Shown in pieces: positions 1 to 12,491 of a DNA stretch of 64,000 nt (positions within the stretch are counted from its first letter, which is position 1; each line of letters opens with the position of its first letter). The stretch comes from Tolypeutes matacus (Eukaryota; Chordata; Mammalia; Cingulata; Chlamyphoridae). The notes beneath the pieces are model-generated. The model made no database searches, was not told the origin of the DNA, and saw only the letters and a program-made list of their open reading frames with translations. Position numbers and translations under genes: made by a program. Location of the stretch: NCBI GenBank assembly GCA_026826555.1, contig JAKSZT010053769.1:4308505-4372504 (forward strand), given 5' to 3'.

Positions 1-505
1 AGTCCTGAACTACCAATGCCCTTCTAGAAAATGCTTGCTGGCAACCTGGCAAACAGGGAAGGATGGGTTTTCCCTTATGTTTGTAGTTTATGCTAAGGTA
101 AAGTCATAAAGGAAAACAATCACTTCCTAATTAAGAAATTACCAGTGCTACTGATGACCAACATATTTTCTCATTCCTCCCAGACTTATCCTTAACAAAA
201 CTTGGACCCAACTCTTTGCAGTCCCCATGGGCTTTTTCAAGCTTACCCTCCCACACAGGTGACTGCATTCAAGGGGCCAGAGGGCATTCTGGCCACAAGA
301 GTGTGCAGCTGTCCCTGCCACTCTCTGACTATGAGTTGGATGGGCTCTTCCTGCCAGTGTCCTCCTCCTCTCCTGTCTCCCCAACACCCACTCACTCAGG
401 GCATTTCTTTTGTATCACACCTTGGTACCTAATTATGCACATAAAGATTTCAGAACCAGTGTACCATCATGGGGGGAGCATGTTAAAATACAGATGCCTG
501 GGAGA
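1..505. other. Unique sequence, no gene seen
   Basis: Neither strand shows a coding region, RNA gene or repeat that I recognise. The short open frames here overlap each other in different frames and have low-complexity, non-conserved-looking translations, so I do not call them genes. Confidence 0.5.
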
Positions 506-1067
506 TCCATTTTTTTTAAATAAAATTTTATTGAAGTTTAACATTCACACATGAACCTACATAAACAATAAGTGTATAGTAAAAGTTGTAAATATACAAA
601 ACAAACATGTATATCATCATACAGGACTCCCATACATCTCCCAACCACCAGAGAAACCTTGCATTGTTGTGAAACATTTGTTACAAACTATGAACGAACA
701 TCACCAAAATATTACTACTAACTATAGCCCAGATCTTACATTTGATGTATTTTCTCCTCAACCCACCCAACTATTAAGACCCTATATTAGTATTATATAT
801 TTGTCATTCATGAGAGAACATTCTCATCTGTCCTGTTAGCCACACCCCACCTTCCATCACTGGATTCCCTGTGTTACACAGTTCCATGCTTTGTACAGTC
901 CATTCAAAGTGTGTACTCAGTGGCTCTCATCTTATCACAGAGCTGTGCTGCCATCACTGGGAGGTCAATTTTAAATGGCTTTGGTTTGAAGTAACTCCCA
1001 GAGTCTACTTTATCACCAGGTACCACTGGTTGTTTGAGTCACAGATCACATTCTGTGACACCCTTAG
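506..1067 (-). repeat. LINE-1 3'-end fragment (3'UTR)
   Basis: The block begins with a T-run and a TTTTATTGAAG-type tail and then matches, base for base over long stretches, the L1-like tails at 29005, 48288, 54706 and 57950. Shared landmarks are the 'cattgttgtgaaacatttgtta' and 'actaactata' segments and a 'catgagagaacattctcat' segment. It lies in minus orientation, so the T-run is the poly(A) end. It extends to about 1067 and is followed by an A-run at 1070-1085. No flanking duplication was found, so the right boundary is approximate. Confidence 0.65.
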
Positions 1068-1086
1068 TTAAAAAAAAAAAAAAAAT

Positions 1087-1107
1087 CAGATTTCCCAGGG
1101 AAATCTG
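1087..1107. repeat. Perfect 10-bp palindrome with 1-nt centre
   Basis: CAGATTTCCC is followed by a single A and then by its exact reverse complement, directly after an A-run. It could fold as a tight hairpin in either strand. No function is implied by the surroundings. Confidence 0.7.
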
Positions 1108-1952
1108 TAAGCAAAACAGTAAAGAATACACTTATAATGAAAATATAAGAGGGATACCTCCTGTATATGTAAAAACTTACAAAAATCAAGTAACAAATCC
1201 CTATGATGAATTACAATAATTCCAAACAAAAATGCTTAAATAATGTATGTAATTGGAAGTATTCACAGCATGATCAAAATCAAGAATGTTCCCTGCTGGC
1301 TCTGATTTTGCAACTTCCTCATAAAGCTCAGCTTTCGAAAGCTGTGGTGGTATAAAGATTTTGCCTCTCCCAGGTGCAAGGGTCACACCAGCAGGTAAGG
1401 ACATGTCTCGGCCACACTTACTTGTACTTCTGTCTTCTGAGAGGCAGGAAGAAAACTAGATAGATGAAGACAAGAGTAAGAAGAATTATTCACCCATAGG
1501 TGATGAAACAAAAAAATCAAGTTAAAGAATAGAAGACAATTGAACAAGACTGAGCACAGATGGGGTGTTTAATGACTAATTATTGAATATTTAAAATGGT
1601 GGCAATTCTTTGTGCATTTTTTCCTTTGGGGTGCTGTTTTCCTCTTTGTGTTATTTCTCAGTCATGTCTACTGAGGATGTCTGGTGTTACCTACAGCTCA
1701 TTTGTTGTGTTTTCTCTCAAACTCCAACCCCACTCTACAAACCCTCACCAGGCAGATCTCTATTTGTCTACAACTGCATCCTACATCCCTTGCCTTCCCT
1801 TATCCCCTGTCATTGCATTCAGGCAAGAAAAAAACATGAAGTTTCTGTTTTAAAATGTTAAGGATCCCAGGGTGGTTGCCCATGCCGTGTATTAAAACCC
1901 TCCTCAGTTTGGCATTAAACGGATCTCCTTACCTAAAGCTTGGTTTCCTACC
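1108..1952. other. Unique sequence, no gene seen
   Basis: AT-rich single-copy-looking DNA. Open frames at 1596-1861 overlap in two frames and resemble no family I know. No splice-bounded exon or RNA gene was recognised. Confidence 0.45.
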
Positions 1953-2406
1953 TGTGGTAGACTGATTTATATATCCCAATAAACACATATTCTTAATCTT
2001 AATCCATGTCCCTGTGGGAGGGAATCCATTGTAAATAGGACCTTTTGAAGATGTTATTTTTAGTTAAGGTGTGGCCAACTGAATCAGGGTGGATCTTAAT
2101 CCATGTTACTGGAAACTATAGAAAGGAGAACCTGGAAGCCAGAAGGAGAAACACTCAGCAGAAAAACATAAGAGCAGACAAAAGGAAAGGACATTGCCAG
2201 ATGGCAGTGGCAGAGATGCCAGTCATGGTACCCTGAGGATTACTTAGAGCTAACTTCAGAATGCTCTAGTCTCTTGGAGAAAGTAAGTCTTACAGATGTC
2301 TTGAGTTTGGACCTCTTTTAGCCTTAAAATCATGAGCCAATAAAGTTCTGTAGGTAAGCCAAAACCAATTTGTGGTATTTGTGATAACAGTTTTGGCAAA
2401 CTAACA
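1953..2406 (+). repeat. MaLR (MLT1-like) solo LTR
   Basis: It starts TGTGGTAGACTG and ends in the typical MaLR terminus AAACTAACA. Internal landmarks of the MLT1 group are in order: a conserved 'gtaaataggacctttt' motif, 'ttaaggtgtggcc', 'ggatcttaatcc', a purine-rich middle, then 'caataaagttctgt' and 'ggtatttgtgataacag' near the 3' end. The possible 5-bp flanks (CTACC and CTATT) agree at only 3 of 5 positions. Class and orientation are confident, subfamily is not. Confidence 0.7.
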
Positions 2407-3410
2407 CTATTTGAGCATCTAAGCAAAGTTAGCTGGTTTTCAAGTCCTGCTCATGTATATAGATTCCTACATACATGGAAGAACTAGAGGTAAAATATAA
2501 ATGCATATATTTATATACTTGAGAAAGGAAATCCATACCTACAAAGCAAGGAAAACTCACAAGCTACTTGGAAAATATAACCAAAGACCTCATTCTTAAA
2601 TTTGAAAAACACCCAAAGTATATGAAGAAAACCAGTATGAAAAACAAAAGCCAAGGAAAAGAAATAGGATAGATCCCAATAGAAAACAGAGATAATTCAG
2701 GAAAAAGAAGATAATATACCAATCAATCAATCAACCAATCAATCAAGAAGCTATGAAAAATTAGAGAACAAGAAAGGATTTCAGACGTTAAACATGTGTT
2801 TACTTAAGTAAAATCTTCCGTAGAAGATGGAAATCTAGAAAATAAAACAATGCCACAAATAAAGGAAACTTGAGAGAAAAGATAAAATCAGTGAAGGAGT
2901 GAAAACATGGGAGCTCCAGAAATGGGGAACAAAGAAAAGAACAGAGTGGAAATTTTCAAAGAAATGTGAGAAAGGAATTCTCCGCAGCTGAAGAGAGAAC
3001 TTAGTCTTCAGAGTAAAAGGGCCCACTGGTTACTAGAGTAAATGAAAAGAACACATGTACCTGGATTCACATTTGTGAAGTTTCGTGTTCTAAGGTGGTA
3101 GAGAAGGACTTAAAACCTTCTGAAGAGTCAGGGGAAAAAAAATCTCACTATGTATAAGGATGAATTAGAACAGCATAGGATTACCAGATGCTAGGGAAAA
3201 AAAGCAGACCAATGCCATAAAAAGTTTGAGAAAAAAATGATTTTGAACTTAGAATTTTATACTCACCCAAACTTTTAATCAAGGGGGAAAGCAAAGTAAA
3301 ATTGTTCTCAGAAACATGGACTTAGAAAGTGAACTTGCTGTACTTTCCATGTACCTTTCTTCTAAAGGAGTGACTTGACTATATATGTTAATAAAAAAAA
3401 AAAAAAAAAA
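2407..3410 (+). repeat. A-rich stretch ending in poly(A), possible old LINE 3' end
   Basis: The sequence is strongly A-rich on the plus strand, has a short (AATC)n run near 2720-2745 and ends in an 18-base A-run at 3393-3410 followed by a GA-rich tract. Phrases such as 'agaattttatactcacccaaac' recall old L1 3'UTRs. I see no coding remnant, so assignment to a LINE is inference. Confidence 0.35.
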
Positions 3411-3887
3411 GAGAGAGAAAGAAAGGAAGAAAAGATATCAAAGGCTACAGTAAACAGTAGCACTAACCCAGGGGTTTGGTTTGAGTTGCTCCTAGGATGA
3501 CCATTGTTTCTAGCAGACCTGGAAAAAAAATGAGAGTAGGTCAGATTGTTTTAAAGAAGAAAATTGAAATGGCTAGGATTAAGATGTTGCATGACATTAA
3601 TGACATGGAAGCAAAAGCATATGTTAGTTTTCCTCAACAAGATAATAGAAAAGCAATTAACACAAAGCAAAGTGACATAAACAACAATGAGACATGACAT
3701 TGAGAAGGTGATGTAGAATAAAAGAATGTTCCTTTTCAGTAGCATAGAGGAAAGGATGATGGACCTATGGAGAAGGAAATGTACTCCTAGCACATTACCT
3801 GGCTCTTCTGTGAATGAAATATACATATTTACATGCCAGTCAGGTTTGGGTGTAGAAAAAGCACTGAAAAGCATTTTAGAATGGTAT
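3411..3887. other. Unique sequence, no gene seen
   Basis: Open frames on both strands (3497-3697, 3551-3874) overlap antisense to one another and match no family I recognise. Nothing else was identified. Confidence 0.4.
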
Positions 3888-4020
3888 TATTTATTTATTT
3901 ATTTGTTTGTTTGTTTGTTTGTTTATTTATTTATTTATTTATAATAGGAGGTACCAGAAATTGAACCTGGGACCTCACGCATGTGAAGCAGGCACTCAAC
4001 CACTGAGCTACACTTCCTAC
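3888..4020 (-). repeat. tRNA-Ala-derived SINE (armadillo DAS type)
   Basis: Read on the minus strand, a tRNA-like head with a box A region (GTAGCTCAGTGGTTGAG) and a box B-like region (GGTTCAATTT) is followed by 'ctggtacctcct' and an (AAAT/AAAC)n tail, seen here on the plus strand as TTTA/TTTG repeats at about 3888-3945. This matches the DAS SINEs known from Dasypus and is the main taxonomic clue. It is a SINE rather than a tRNA gene because the acceptor stem is degenerate and a retroposon tail is attached. Confidence 0.85.
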
Positions 4021-6870
4021 AAGACAGGATAGGTTTTAATGCAGGGAATAGGTGCTTGCACTATCAAGGGTTGGAGGGGTGAAAGCTAAGATACCACCAG
4101 TAGGACCTCTGGCCCTTCCTTCACAAATTGGGTCTCGAGGTCTAGAAGCAATTGCTCCCAAGGAGAGAAAATGTCAGGAAACCATCACAGAAGACATAAC
4201 TGTGCTATAACTCAAAGCCAGGGACTGGCAAAGGAACATGGACTTCGAATGGCTTCTGCAAACACTCAGGCTGGCTGCAGCCTGCGTGCACTGGAGCTAC
4301 CTCTTCCAGAGAAAGAATAGCTGGTGGCTCCTTTCTGCCTTTCTCCTTCTCTCTAAATGTGTTTCATTGAAAGACTAAATTGATTCTAGAAGCCTCTTGG
4401 CAAGTGAGTGTCTGGAAATGTGTCTGGTTAATGTTGTGGCTCCCCTGCAAGATCAGGAAGCATTTAGAAGTCAGTGGGGATACATGTGGATTGCCAATAA
4501 ACAAAACCCACCACTGAGGATAGCAGTTAATTTATTTGCAATTTTTGAAATCAACCTTTCAGCAAAATATGGAAGACTTAAAAAATACTTCCAGCTTGGA
4601 ACATAAATATTATAAATGTTTAAACAGAACAATAACAAGAGATTTAAGTATAATATTAGATACAAAGATAAGTAATAGAGGAACTAAAGTAATTATAATA
4701 AAAAGTGGAGGGGAGAGAGGAGGTGGTAGGTGTAAAGTGAGCTAAACTTCTATCAGAGCAGAAGTAGAGAATGTCATTTTGCTATAATCATATTATTTTG
4801 AGTAGGAAAGGGAGCCACTAGAAAAATTAAAAAAAGAGACGGTTAGAAGTGGGAAGTGTATGGGAAGTGGGTGGGTAGGGGTGGGGCTCCAGAGGATTGC
4901 TTTTCATTTGAAGATCCTTTTTTAGTGCTTGAATTTTTTTTAGCATATGCACATATTACTTTAAAACATAAAGATTTTAAAAGGCTGTTTTATTTTATCA
5001 AGGTCTTTAAATAAAAAATGTTGCTCAAATACTAAAAAATATACTTAAAATTTACTCCTCTTATGAATTCTTGCTCTGTTGGATTATTGAAGCTGTTATG
5101 CACTATTTGGATCAAAATTACTAGGATTTTGTTTTTCATTAGTGCTTGAAATAATTCCAATTACTCTCTCAACCTTCTGTGCCACTGCATTTGGCCGCTC
5201 ACCTGCTGCAGGTACGTGTCACTGACAGTGAGGCCCAATTGCTGAGGTCGCCTCCACGGCCATTTGTTTTCAGGAGAGCCCACATGGCATGCCTGACTCA
5301 TGCCCCTATTTCAAGCGATGGGTGTTAGAACCGCGATCTGAATTGTACCCAGTTAGGTCTGATATTACCTGAGGGGGTCTGAGGAAGAAAGTTTAATCAG
5401 GAACCATTTGTTGAAATGTATGTGCCTGAATTGTTTTACAGTGAGCATGTATTAATTTATAAAAATAGTAACAAATAATAATGCGGAGAAAAATAACATA
5501 CAAGAGGAATGTGTGTGCCCAAAGCCGTGTTAATGTGATGTACTTCATTTGGTTTTTCTTCCAAATAAGATGGATTTGGTTGATTTCTGCCTTTTCTGTC
5601 CCAAACAATTAAAGCTGCTGGGGTCCATGAAACTAAGCTAAAGAGAAAAGCAGCATCTTTTTTCAAAGTGTACATCAAACGAGAGTTCCAGGTCAAACAA
5701 GTTTAGAAAAGGCTGGTTAAAAATAACTAAACAGGTTTCTTTACTGCAGGTTTTCTCATGAGTCAATTCTGACATGCACTGTGAAATGTGTGGCATTTCC
5801 CAATGCTTATTACACTAAGGAGCTCATAAGATGAAGAGTCTGTGAGAAATATTTTGGAAATTTGTGAGTTTATATTAGACAGTAACAAGAAAAAAAAAAA
5901 GTAGACTAGGTAAGGATGTGTCATATAGCATTTACACAGAGGATTTGAGACTTGGGGAAATAACTAAAGAAGGAAAAATGTTTTAGCAAAAATTGATTCA
6001 GTCACACTTTTCAGGATGGATTAAAGAGGCAAGGAACATTAGAGGCAGGAACCCGTGAGGAAAAACACCGTTGTAGCAATTCTTTGGTCAGGGTTAAGTC
6101 AGAAGTCGGTGCAATTGATATGAAAGATGTTGCAAAGATAAAACAACAGGCCATGAAGATTGCCTGAATTTGAGAAGGAAAGTGGAGGGGGGCAGAGCTG
6201 GGGGTTCCACAACTCTGAGAATGGTGCCCAAGAGGCATGTGCCCCCAGGAGAGCAGTGATTCAGGCAGCTCTAATTTACATGCTATTATTTTTCTCAGGC
6301 CAAAAAACAAGTGATTTAATCCTGTGGGTACCTAATTTTTAATTATGTAGAAATGGAAACATTTCATTCTGTGTAAGACATCACCAAAAATTTTTAGGCT
6401 GAAATTTACATGTTTCATAGAAGGGAAAATATCCATTTCCAAAAAGAACTTCAATTAAAATAGTAAATGGAATATGCATGCAATAAATGTATTTTTAGAC
6501 ACATATATTTTCATGTACAGAAGTCTATTACTCCCTTGTGAATGATAAAATGAGACACAATTTTTTCCCAGTATTTTAAAATCTAATATATTCTAATGGT
6601 ATGTAGGGGACTTCTGCATATTCTGCCACAGATGAATTTCTGTTAACACTGCTCTGGGACTTAGGGAAATTTTCAGTCATGGTCTATTTAGAAATCTGTT
6701 TATACTGATAAGTATGTTTTTATCCTCAACAATTGCAATATATCAGACTCTTACATTGCCATGCAAATGCTTTGTGGAGGGCTTTCTTCAAATTTAATGA
6801 CTTTTTAAAAAATTGCTATATGAAATCTTAAATACAGAACTGAAATCTTTAGTTAAAAACCTACTTAAAA
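4021..6870. other. Unique, AT-rich intergenic DNA
   Basis: No interspersed repeat, coding exon or RNA gene was recognised over 2.8 kb. A locally GC-richer patch at about 5160-5400 stands out from its AT-rich surroundings and could be tested for conservation. Open frames (5393-5696, 6011-6342) occur on both strands over the same bases and look like chance. Confidence 0.4.
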
Positions 6871-7145
6871 TGATTTCCAGACTTCTTTTTAAATAGAGAA
6901 ATTATAGGTTTACAGAAAAATCAGCAGAAAATACAGTTCTCAACCCCCTACCCTGTTATTAATACCTTGCATTAGTGTGGAATGTTTGTTACACTTGAGG
7001 AAAGAATATTATTTTTTTTTATAGTTGTGCTGTTAACTACAGTCCATGGTTTACATTTGGGTTCTCTGTGTCATACAGTCCTATGGTTCTTAAAAATTTC
7101 ATTCTAGTAACATATACACAACCTAAAATTTCTCCTTTGTCTTTT

Positions 7146-8968
7146 TTTTTCATATAATAAACTTTATTTATAAAAAAATTTTAGATTGCATAGAATTTAC
7201 ATAGAAAATATAGGGAATTTCCTTATACCACACCCCTGTCCCTCCTACAATTTCCTCTATTAATAGCATCTTACATTGTGTGGTACATTTGTTACAATTG
7301 ATGAACAAATATTGAATCATTGCTGCTAACCAAGGTCTGTAATTTACATTGTGGTTTACTCTTTGCACTGCACAATTTTATAGGTTTTGACAAAATGTAC
7401 AATGGCCTGTATCCATCATTGCAATATCATGCAGGACATTTCCAATGCTCTAAAAATGCCCTGTGTTCCACCTATTCTTCCTTCCTGCTCCCCTCAGAAC
7501 CTCTGGTAACCATTATCTTTATATCAATGTTAGAAATTCTTCTGTTAGTACAATAATAATAGATCTACTTTGGTCCATGTTTGCATTTCCCCCTTATATT
7601 TGTTCATTCCTAAGTCTTGAGGATTTTGGGATGCTTATGCCCACTCTGCTTATGATCGAGAGGGGGCTTAGCTCTTATGGGGTGCATGGAAGGAGCTATT
7701 TTGCTTGCAGTTGTAGATACTCTTTGTTTTTTGGCATGGGGGTTGTCCATCATCATCATTTTGTTAGTTGTCCTGGTTGAGTTTGATGAACTGGAGGGTA
7801 AGTATTGGCCGCAGCTCTGCTGAGAGCTAGGGCTCAACCGGCATATGAACAGATAGAATATTTAAATCTCTGGGACATACATTTAATGCGTATAGTGCTA
7901 ATTAAAGGTTCAAATAATTTTGGCAGTGGATGGGGGTGATGGTTGGGCAGTGATGTGAGTGGGGTTGATGGTGCTGAAGCATGACTGTGAGCGGGGTTGG
8001 GGGGATGCGTTGGGCTATACATGGAATTGAGGGGAGGGCTGGAGGAAGGAAGGGGAATGCTGGGGAGGTTGAGGACTGTGGTTGAGAATACAATTGTGGG
8101 AGTTTTCTTTTAGCAACTTTGGCAGGGGATAGTCACTGGTGCAGGGTGTCAGTTATGGGGGCATGTGTGGGAGAGTGTGAACCCAGGGCATGCCTCTGTG
8201 GAATATGAATGTTTTCATGTTGTCATGGAGTGTTACCTCAGTGGGTGGAGACACAATAACCAACAAAATATTAAACTCCTATCCTGGGGAGTTCTGCTAT
8301 ATTCTTAAATAGAGTGGCAAGAATCTCTAGAGTACATAGGCAGTGCCTAATAAAAGAAAACAGACCAATATGCCAAACCTTCGATATTAATGCTTGTACT
8401 TTGAACCATATTCTTGGGAAATTGAAACTTAACATAATCATAACTATTGCCTAAGAGTCACCTCCTGAAAACCTTCTTGTTACTCAAATGTGGTTGATCT
8501 GTAAGCCAAAGTCAGCAAATATACTCACTAACCCCACCCCCGCCCCCACCAGCATGGGATATGACTCCCATGTTTGAGCCTCCCTGGTACTGAGGGATTA
8601 ATACCAAGCACCAACCAGTGATGCATTTGGAAAAAGATCTTGACCAGAGGTTGCGGGGGCGGGGGGGGGGGGGGGGGGGAGAAGGGCATGGAAATATTAA
8701 ATACAAAAGAGTTTTTACAACTAAAAGTTTTCAAAGTGGGTCAGGAGGTCATTGCAGAGGTTACACTTATGGAAGTCTCAGGTGGATATCACTGACTACC
8801 AGAGTAAACAAAGTCTTAAACAGGGGTGCGCCCGAGGGCTCTGGATACTATAGACAAAGCACACAACCCTATGAAATCAGCACCCTGTCGGTGGGCCTTA
8901 CCTTGGAATATATGATAACTTATTTCCCTAATGCAACAGAGTTAGACTCATAATTTCCCTACACATGA
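7146..8968 (-). mobile_element. L1 3'UTR fragment nested in L1-A
   Basis: Near-perfect direct repeats flank this block: TTCTCCTTTGTCTTTT at 7130-7145 and TTCTTCTTTGTCTTTT at 8969-8984 (one mismatch). The left edge carries the T-run of a minus-strand poly(A) tail. Content is L1 3'UTR only; the stretch around 8545-8640 matches, in the same orientation, the 3'UTR of the full-length L1 near 41060-41110. It includes a G-rich imperfect repeat (about 7920-8070) and a long G-run. It was inserted after L1-A. Confidence 0.82.
8654..8679 (+). repeat. Poly-G tract
   Basis: GCGGGGGC is followed by 19 consecutive G residues on the plus strand, inside the 3'UTR fragment of an L1. On the transcribed minus strand of the L1 this is a C-run. 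The tract could form a G-quadruplex in plus-strand DNA and is a likely sequencing or polymerase slippage site, so its exact length is uncertain. Confidence 0.8.
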
Positions 8969-11900
8969 TTCTTCTTTGTCTTTTAACCACATTCAAATAC
9001 ATAATTAAATACTGTTAATTACATTCACAGTGTTGTGCTATCATCACCACCATTCATTACCAAAACTTTCCAATACCTCAAACATACATTGTACAATTTA
9101 AACATTAACTCCCCATTCTCTACCCCTTCCCAGTCTCCTAGTAACCTGTAATCTAGTTTCTGAATCTATGAATTTGTTTATCCTAATTATTTCATATAAG
9201 TGAGATCATACAAAAATTTTCCTCTTGGGTCTAGCTTATTTCACCCAACATGATGTCCTCAAGGTTTATCCATGTTGTTGCATGTATCAGAACTTCATTC
9301 CTTTTACACAGCTGAATAATATTCCATTGTATATATATGCCACATTTTGTTTATTTTTCATTAGTTGATACATACTTGGTTTGTTTGCACCTTTGGGCCA
9401 TTGTGAATAATACTGCTTTGAACATGGGTGTGCAACTATCTGTTAGAGTTTTTGTTTTCAATTATTTTGTGTATATTCCTAGAATTGAGCTTGCCAGGTC
9501 ATGTGGTAATTCTATATTTTCCGAGGAACCACCAAACTGCCTTCTAAGTGGCTGTACCATTTTACATTCCCACCAACAATGAACCAGTGGTCCTATTTCT
9601 CCACAACCTCTCCAACCCTTGTTATTTGGATCATAGCCATTCTACTGGATATGAAATGGTTTCTCACTGTGGTTTTGTTTTGAATTTCCCTAATGTCCAA
9701 TGATGTTGAGCCTCTCTTCACGTCCTCTTGGGCTATTTGTGTATCATCTTTTGAAAAATGTCTATTCAAATCCTTTGTATATTTTTAAATTGGGTTGTTT
9801 GTCTTTTTGATGTTGAGTTGTGGAATTTCTTTATATATTACGGATATTAAACCCATATTAGTAATGTGGTTTCCAAATATTCTTGCCCATTCTGTAGGTT
9901 TTTTTTTTTAACTTTCATGTTAAATACGTCACACAAAATTTTTAAATTTTGATGAGTTCCCATTGATTTATTTTTTTCTTTTGTTATCCATGCTTTGGGT
10001 GTAAAGTCTAAGAAACCATTTCCTAATACAAGGGCCTGAAGATACTTCCCTATGTCTTCTCCTAGGGATTTTATACTTCTGATTCTTCTGTTTAGATCTT
10101 TGATTCTTTTTGAGTTGATTTTTGTATATAGTGTGAGGTAGGGGTCCACCTTCATTCTCTTGCACATGAATATGGAATGTCCTACCATTTATTTAGGTTT
10201 TCTTTGATATTTTAGCAATGTTTTGTAGTTTTCTGGGTGCATGTCCTTTACATTCTTGGTTAGATTTATTCCTAAATATTTGATTCTTTTAGTTACTATT
10301 GTGAATTGTTTTTTTTTTTTTTTCTTGATTTCTTCTTCAGATTGTTCTTTACTGGTATATAAACACTACTGATTTTTGAGTGTTAATCTTGTACCCTGCC
10401 ACTTTGCTGAATTCATTTATTAGTTCTAGTAGCTTTGTTGTAGATTTTTCAGGATTTTCTATATATAGTAGGATCATGACATCTGCAAATAAGGGAAGTT
10501 TTACTTTTTCCTTTCTAATTTGGATGTTTTTTTCTTTCTTTCTTTTGCCTAATTGCTCTGGAAAGAACTTCTAGTACAATGTTGAATAATGGTGACAGTG
10601 AACATGCTTGTCTCATTTCTGATCTTAGATGGAAAGATTTCAGTCTTTCAGCATTGAGTATGGCATTTGCTGTGCATCTTTCCTGTATGCTTTTTATCAT
10701 GTTGAGCAAGTTTCCTTCTATTCCTATTTTTCTAAGGTTTTTAGGAAGAAAAGGTGCAGGATTTTGTCAAATGCCTTTTTTGCATCAATTGTGATGATCA
10801 TGTGGATTTTCTCCTTTATTCTGTTAATGTGGTATATTACATTAATTAATTTTCTTATGTTGAGCTACCCTTGTATACATGTGATAAATTCCATTTGATC
10901 ATGGTTTATAGTTCCTTTTTAATGTGCCTTTGGATTTGGTTTGCTAGTATTTTGTTGAAGATTTTTTTCTCTATACTCAAAAGGGTCCTTGATCATTAAT
11001 TTTCTTTCCTTGTGGTATCTTTATCTGGCTTTGTTATGAAGGTGATGTTAGCCCCACAGAATGTGTTAGGTAGTGTTTCTCCCTCTTCAATTTTTTTGGA
11101 AGAGTTTGAGCAGGATTGATATTCGTTCTTTTGGGAATGTTTAGCATAATTCTCCTGTGAAACCATCTGTTCCTGGGCTTTTCTTTGTTGGAAGGCTTTT
11201 GATTACTGATTCAATCTCTTTACTAGTTATTGCTTGGTTGAGATCTTCTATTTCTTCTTGAGTCAGTGTAAGTAGTTTGTATGTTTCTAGGAATTTGTCC
11301 ATTTCAACTAGGTTATCTATTTTGTTTGTATACAGGTGCTCATATCTATTTTGTTTGTATACAGGTGCTCATAGTATCCCTTATAATCCTTTTTTATTTC
11401 TGTGAGTTTTGTAATAATTTCCTCCCTTTCATTTCTGATTTTAGTAGTATGTGTCCTCTCTCTCTCTTTTTTTCTTTGTCATTCTAGCTAAAGGTTTGTC
11501 AATTTTATTGATGTTTTTCACAGAAGCTACTTTTGGTTTTGTTGATTCTTTATCATTTATCCCCACTCTAATCTTTATTTCCTTCCTTTTGTACACTTTG
11601 GGTTTAGTTTGCTTTTCTTTTTCTACATGTTCTAGTTGTGAGGTTAGGTCTCTGATTTGAGATCTTTCTTTTTTTTTTTTTATGTAAACATTTATATCTT
11701 TACATTTTCCTCTCAGCGTTGCCTTCATTGCATCCCATAACTTTTGGTATGTTGTCTTTTCATTTTGATTTGCCTCAAGATATTTCCTATTTTTTCTTGT
11801 GATTTCTCCTTTGATCTATTGATTATTTAAGAGTATGCTGATTACTTTCCACTTATTTGTGAATTTTTTTTTCTCCCTCTGTCATTGAAATCTAGTTTCA

Positions 11901-12491
11901 CTCTAGTGTGGTCAGAGAAGATACATTGTATGATTTGATTTCCAGACTTCGTGATATGTAGGAAACAAACCACTCTTTCATCTAAAAGATTTATCTAACC
12001 CAAAGATGGAGTCCATCTCCTTCCCATTGACCGCGTGGGTCTCCACCCACCGACACAACACATTATGACAGGATGAACACTCACACACTCCCCAGAAGCC
12101 TGCTCCAGATGCACCCCGTCCTGAATGCACCTCCAACCAACACCCTAAACCAGTGACACTCCCTTGTCATATTGCCATAAGAGCATTCCCACCCCTGCAC
12201 TTTCAACCTCATACCCACAAATCCCGTGTTCACCTGGTCCCTCTCCCATCTCTCCCCCCAGTATCCTGGGTGTTCTAACCCACCCTTCCTAATCTACCCA
12301 CCTCTCGACCCTGCACCACCAAACCCAGTAATATCACTACCCACTTGTCCTATCCTTCAATATGCAACTATACACTATCACTTTACCATAGATTATGTTT
12401 GTATGGGTGATGGTTCACAGCCTTCTCTTCTCTTTCTCTCTCTTGTTAACCTATCTTTCAGACAGTGGTTCTTGGAGACTGCTCATTTTCC

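Larger units (their letters stand above)
6886..11935 (-). mobile_element. 5'-truncated LINE-1 with 15-bp TSD (L1-A)
   Basis: The element is bounded by the perfect direct repeat TGATTTCCAGACTTC at 6871-6885 and 11936-11950, a textbook L1 target-site duplication. The poly(A) end is at the left as a short T-run. ORF2 remains run from about 11935 leftward to about 9200: part of the endonuclease region, then a decayed reverse transcriptase (10515-10709) and the C-terminal region. All frames are broken. The 5' truncation falls inside the endonuclease region, so ORF1 and the 5'UTR are absent. Its 3'UTR is split by a second L1 fragment (7146-8968). Without that insert the element is about 3.2 kb. Confidence 0.88.

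Noticed and set aside
3946..4020. Possible tRNA-Ala gene
   Set aside because: The box A and B regions are tRNA-like, but the acceptor stem does not pair and the sequence carries an A-rich retroposon tail, so it is a SINE. The same applies to the heads at 51272, 53661, 55207 and 49399.
8801..8820. 'agtcttaaa' as partner TSD for the 5' end of L1-B ('aagtcttaaaa' at 19659)
   Set aside because: The match is short and AT-rich, and the position lies inside a different, well-bounded L1 fragment, so it is most likely chance.
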